Source: Bacillota bacterium
GTDB taxonomy: Bacteria; Bacillota_A; Clostridia; DSM-8532
Length of the DNA: 27,358 bases
Assembly: GCA_023424865.1 (NCBI GenBank)
Contig: JAFADM010000594.1
Coordinates: 1 to 27,358, forward strand
Direction of reading: 5' to 3'
The first letter of the stretch is position 1, and every line of letters starts with the position of its first letter. The notes under the pieces are model-generated. The model did not search any database. It was not told the origin of the DNA and was given only the letters and a program-made list of their open reading frames with translations. Of the stretch, positions 24,536-27,358 are shown one piece after another. The translations under genes were made by a program, and so were the position numbers.

Positions 24536-25312
24536 TTAAAATCCTATCAGCGCGCCGCCGTCCACGGGCAGCACAGCGCCGTTGACAAAGGCCGCCGCAT
24601 CGCTTGACAGGTACACGGCTGCCCAGCCCACGTCGGCCGGATCACCGAAGCAGGCCATAGGTGTTCGTCCAAGGATTTTTTCCCTGCGCTTGGGATCGTT
24701 GTCGGTAGCCTTTCGGAACATGGGTGTGTCTATCCATCCTGGAGCAATGGCATTAACCCGGATGCCACAGTCTGAAACCTCGGCACACAGCGCTCGCATT
24801 AAGCCCAGCACCCCGGATTTGGCGGCGGAATACCCGGTCACCTGAGTCATGCCGATATAGCTTGTCATGCTCCCGATAAACAGAATGCTCCCCTTCTCCT
24901 GGCCGCGCATTACGGCCAGGGCGGCCCTGGAAAGGGCATAGGCCCCTTTCAAATGGACGTTGAGCACATCCATAAAATCCTCCACACTCATTTCCTCCAC
25001 AGGCTTTTTCCTGTGTATGCCCGCATTATTGCAAAGGATATCCAGGGCGCCGTGGGTTTTCACAATTTCCTCCACCAGTGGGCCGCAGCCATCGGTATCG
25101 GTTACATCAAACTGTCTGTAGAACGCATTCTTTCCCATGGACGCCATAATGTCGGCGTATTTCTCCTGTGGGGACGAACTTGCTACAACAACCTTTGCCC
25201 CGGCTGCAAGCATGCACCTGGCTGTGGCCAGGCCCAAACCTGTCGCTCCGCCGGTAATAAGGGCAACACGCCCTTTCAAAGAAAAAGCATTGGGAAAATC
25301 AAAACCATTCAT
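24536..25312 (-). CDS. Short-chain dehydrogenase/reductase, KduD/gluconate-dehydrogenase-like
   Basis: I chose the ATG at 25312-25310 (258 residues). GGGAG lies 8 bases upstream, and the ATG overlaps the TGA of the preceding gene as ATGA; an in-frame ATG at 25330 lacks an RBS. Classical SDR features are present: ITGGATGLG (19-27) for the cofactor, NNAG (95-98), S148 in FIGSMTS, and Y161-x3-K165 in YSAAK, then NAIAPGWIDTPM and the C-terminal FVNGAVLPVDGG. The closest functional class by context is sugar-acid oxidoreductases (2-deoxy-D-gluconate 3-dehydrogenase or 5-keto-gluconate reductase types). In this operon it likely supplies or uses a keto sugar acid together with the UxaA-type dehydratase. 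Exact substrate unknown. Confidence 0.88.
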   Translation of the reverse strand: MNGFDFPNAFSLKGRVALITGGATGLGLATARCMLAAGAKVVVASSSPQEKYADIMASMGKNAFYRQFDVTDTDGCGPLVEEIVKTHGALDILCNNAGIHRKKPVEEMSVEDFMDVLNVHLKGAYALSRAALAVMRGQEKGSILFIGSMTSYIGMTQVTGYSAAKSGVLGLMRALCAEVSDCGIRVNAIAPGWIDTPMFRKATDNDPKRREKILGRTPMACFGDPADVGWAAVYLSSDAAAFVNGAVLPVDGGALIGF

Positions 25313-26502
25313 TCTTTCTGCTCCCTGCATGTAAAATTCTGGTATTTATAGGGAATATACCACTCACGGTGTCCCGTAAGCTCCGCCTTCACCTGTTGTC
25401 CTGAAGCGGTGGCGCAAACCAGCTCAAAAAGCTTATCCGTCATTTCTTCCGGCAAAAGCTCATTGCGTAAAATGGGACTCGCGTCAAAATCCATATCCCC
25501 TGCCATTCGGCAGAAGGTATTGCTGTTTCCCGTCACTTTTATAATCGGTGTCACCGCATTGCCAATAACATTGCCCCGCCCTGTCACCAGAAGGGAAATA
25601 TGGCAGCCGGAGGCTGCCAGGGCAGTTAATCCCTCGTTGTCGTTGGGATTGGTAATGCCGTATTGCACGCTGCTGGGGTCCGGCGTGGTATCCAGCAGCC
25701 ACAGGCCGGAACGGGGAGGCCTCTGCGTTACCTTAAGCACACCCTGAATCGGGCGGGTTCCGCTTTTAACAACAGCCCCCATACTCTTTTCCTCAATGCT
25801 GGACAGACCACCTGCAAAATTTCCGGGAGAAACACTGAACTGTCCCACCGAGCGGCAATAGTCCAGCGCCTTGTCGTAGGTATGGCTAAGGGCAGCCGAC
25901 GCGCCCGCGTCCGCCGCCCTTGAGCAAAGCTGCTCCCGAAGGCCGATGGCCTCCACAATTTCTTCAAACACCACCCGGGCCCCCATATCTCCCATACGGT
26001 CGAACAGGGCTCCGGTGACAAGATTGCCCGCCAGGCCGCTGGTGGCGTCGCTGCCACCGCACTCCGCACCGATAACCAGCTCCTCCGGGCCCATTTCGCA
26101 TAGAGGGGTTTTGGTAAGCACCTTCAATAGCTTGCCCGCATATTGCCTTCCCTGCAGAACGGAGGGAAGCGTCCCGCCCTCCTCCTGTATTGAGAGCCAC
26201 CGGGCGGGGCGGCCGGATTCCTCTGCCACGGCGGCAAAGCGGGAGGGCTGCAGGTATTCGCAGCCCAAGCCCACCGCCAGTACCGCACCCACATTGGGGT
26301 GGGTGCACAGCGCCTCCAGCACCCGCTGGGCATAGGCATTGTCAGTGCAGCCGTCAAAGCCCACCAACTCCGCCCATCCATCAAAGGCGGACACAATGCG
26401 TTCCGCCGCATGCCTGGCGCATAAAACCGTATAGATTACAAGCAAACGATTGCGTATGCCCTTGCTGCCGTCGGCCCGCAGATAAGCCTTCCATTTTTTC
26501 AT
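25309..26502 (-). CDS. UxaA-family altronate/galactarate-type dehydratase, large subunit
   Basis: The 397-residue protein matches the C-terminal catalytic part of altronate and galactarate dehydratases. MKKWKAYLRADGSKGIRNRLLV opens with the conserved G-x-x-G-I-R-N region. VGFDGCTDNAYAQRVLEALCTHPNVGAVL and LVIGAECGGSDATSGLAGN carry the conserved cysteines and the E-C-G-G-S-D signature. These enzymes remove water from a sugar acid to give a 2-keto-3-deoxy acid. Bacterial UxaA is often one chain; here the SAF domain is a separate upstream gene, whose stop overlaps this ATG as ATGA. This gene in turn overlaps the dehydrogenase gene. The exact sugar acid cannot be assigned; related split enzymes also act on sulfolactate. 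Confidence 0.88.
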   Translation of the reverse strand: MKKWKAYLRADGSKGIRNRLLVIYTVLCARHAAERIVSAFDGWAELVGFDGCTDNAYAQRVLEALCTHPNVGAVLAVGLGCEYLQPSRFAAVAEESGRPARWLSIQEEGGTLPSVLQGRQYAGKLLKVLTKTPLCEMGPEELVIGAECGGSDATSGLAGNLVTGALFDRMGDMGARVVFEEIVEAIGLREQLCSRAADAGASAALSHTYDKALDYCRSVGQFSVSPGNFAGGLSSIEEKSMGAVVKSGTRPIQGVLKVTQRPPRSGLWLLDTTPDPSSVQYGITNPNDNEGLTALAASGCHISLLVTGRGNVIGNAVTPIIKVTGNSNTFCRMAGDMDFDASPILRNELLPEEMTDKLFELVCATASGQQVKAELTGHREWYIPYKYQNFTCREQKE

Positions 26503-26834
26503 AGGGCCTCCCCCGCCTTTCGTGTGCCTGAGACGGGATCCAGTTTAGAGGAACGCGCGTCATATAAGCTCTCCATACAGTGGATATGCACCCAGCTCCC
26601 CACGGGAATATCCCGGGTAGCCCGCCCCACAGTCACGCCATATTTTACAATATTGGCTCCGGAGGGAATATTCTCCAGGGCTATCTTGTGATACAAAGGA
26701 ATATCCTCCCCGGCTGTAACGGCTTCCCTTCGAAAGCCGTAAACCTGCACACTCCCGCCTGTGGCGGAGGCTTCCAGAGCCGTGGCGACATTATCTGCTT
26801 CATGAGCGGCAAAGGCTGTTAATTCCTTAGTCAC
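26499..26834 (-). CDS. UxaA-family dehydratase, small SAF-domain subunit
   Basis: The 111-residue protein starts at a GTG (26834-26832), with GAGGAGG five bases upstream. It has the SAF-domain pattern of UxaA N-termini: Y-H-K-I-A at about 49-53, NIPSGANIVKYGVTVGRATRDIPVGSWVHIHCMES in the second half. The YGVTVGRAT and VHIHN-like (here VHIHCMES) elements are usual for this domain. It forms one functional dehydratase with the following gene, and the four-base overlap supports a 1:1 complex. Confidence 0.88.
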   Translation of the reverse strand: MTKELTAFAAHEADNVATALEASATGGSVQVYGFRREAVTAGEDIPLYHKIALENIPSGANIVKYGVTVGRATRDIPVGSWVHIHCMESLYDARSSKLDPVSGTRKAGEAL

Positions 26835-26846
26835 AAAGGCCTCCTC

Positions 26847-27358
26847 TCACAGTACGCCGAAAAGGCGGAAGGCTTCGGAAACAGGCATACCGCCCTCCAC
26901 CGCCTTGCGCATGCTTTTCTCCTGGCCCGCCTTGTGAAGGGAATCCTTCACCACCTGGGCTGAAACCTCCTTGGGTATAACAACCACACCGTCCTGATCT
27001 CCGAAAATGTAGTCGCCGTCCCTTATGGTAACCTGCCCGATTTCTATGGTGCACCGGTAATCCACCACCTTGGTCCGCACACTGGAATCCTGGGCATACG
27101 CGCCCCGGCTGAACACCGGCCAATTTTGCTCAAGGACCTGAGGCGTATCCCGGTGGTAGCCGTCCACCACGGCGCCCGCGCCGCCCCGGGCCTTGGCTGT
27201 GGCGGTTAAAAGCTCGCCCCAGTAGGCACATCGCATGGAGCCTCCGGCAGCAATATAAATTTCATTGGGATTGATTTGATCCAGGCACTGGCACAGAAGG
27301 CCAAAGGGCTGCTCCTGGGGACCGAATACATCAATCATTAAAACCGTCATGGCCTTTC
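26847..27358 (-). CDS. RraA-like / HMG-aldolase family protein, 5' end missing
   Basis: The frame stays open to the right edge. The first ATG (27350) is probably internal, because the residues before it read GKA-MTV, like the GPAVTV element that lies 40-60 residues into RraA-family proteins. Visible family motifs are [30 protein letters not shown] (the Arg-Asp pair that holds substrate and metal) and [14 protein letters not shown]. Members include 4-hydroxy-4-methyl-2-oxoglutarate/oxaloacetate lyases; related proteins occur in sugar-acid operons and may cleave keto-acid aldols. The SAF-subunit gene follows after 12 bases. The family is clear; the reaction here is inferred from the neighbours. 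Confidence 0.82.
   Translation of the reverse strand, partial: KAMTVLMIDVFGPQEQPFGLLCQCLDQINPNEIYIAAGGSMRCAYWGELLTATAKARGGAGAVVDGYHRDTPQVLEQNWPVFSRGAYAQDSSVRTKVVDYRCTIEIGQVTIRDGDYIFGDQDGVVVIPKEVSAQVVKDSLHKAGQEKSMRKAVEGGMPVSEAFRLFGVL

Noticed and set aside
25313..25330. Upstream ATG of the short-chain dehydrogenase
   Set aside because: No RBS; the ATG at 25312 has one and gives the ATGA overlap.
27348..27350. ATG at 27350 as true start of the RraA-like gene
   Set aside because: The frame continues upstream with residues matching the family's GPAVTV element, and the protein would lack its usual N-terminal 40-60 residues.

Overview
The window reads as part of a Firmicute chromosome, most likely a Clostridia member close to the Lachnospiraceae. 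This is inference. It rests on a giant surface protein with C-terminal S-layer-homology (SLH) domains and Ser/Pro/Asn-rich linkers, strong AGGAGG-type ribosome binding sites, a lysine-2,3-aminomutase-type radical SAM enzyme typical of anaerobes, and plant-sugar catabolism genes. Every gene I can support lies on the minus strand, so transcription runs from high to low coordinates. I saw no rRNA, tRNA, CRISPR array, transposase or phage gene.

Right part (27358 down to 22474): a compact carbohydrate catabolic operon. It holds an RraA-like aldolase-family protein cut by the right edge, a two-gene split UxaA-type sugar-acid dehydratase (small SAF subunit and large subunit), a short-chain dehydrogenase and a GH42 beta-galactosidase. 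The two uxaA-like genes, and the large subunit and the dehydrogenase, overlap by ATGA. Two terminator-like hairpins follow the GH42 gene.

Left part (22134 down to 1): apparently one long co-directional cluster of ten genes. It begins with a promoter and a 57-residue peptide gene, too small for routine gene calling, that ends its leader in LDKVTGG. This is a double-glycine leader of the kind cut by C39 peptidases. Next come a ~3170-residue SLH surface protein, a KamA-family radical SAM enzyme, a D-Ala-D-Ala-ligase-like ATP-grasp enzyme, and a LivJ-type substrate-binding lipoprotein. A full NHLM-type peptide export set follows: a HlyD-like adaptor, a C39 peptidase/permease/ATPase, and a second permease/ATPase with a degenerate N-terminus. 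Last are an unusual MFS protein carrying two predicted extracytoplasmic sensor-like regions, and an ABC_sub_bind-type binding protein cut by the left edge.

Working model (inference): the small peptide is exported and trimmed by the C39 transporter set. The KamA enzyme keeps the aspartates and lysine that define lysine 2,3-aminomutase, so it probably makes beta-lysine. The ATP-grasp enzyme then joins that amino acid to the peptide or to another small acceptor. The giant SLH protein, the two binding proteins without an ABC permease and the sensor-MFS would act outside the membrane in display, recognition, immunity or uptake. I do not recognise this combination as a described system.
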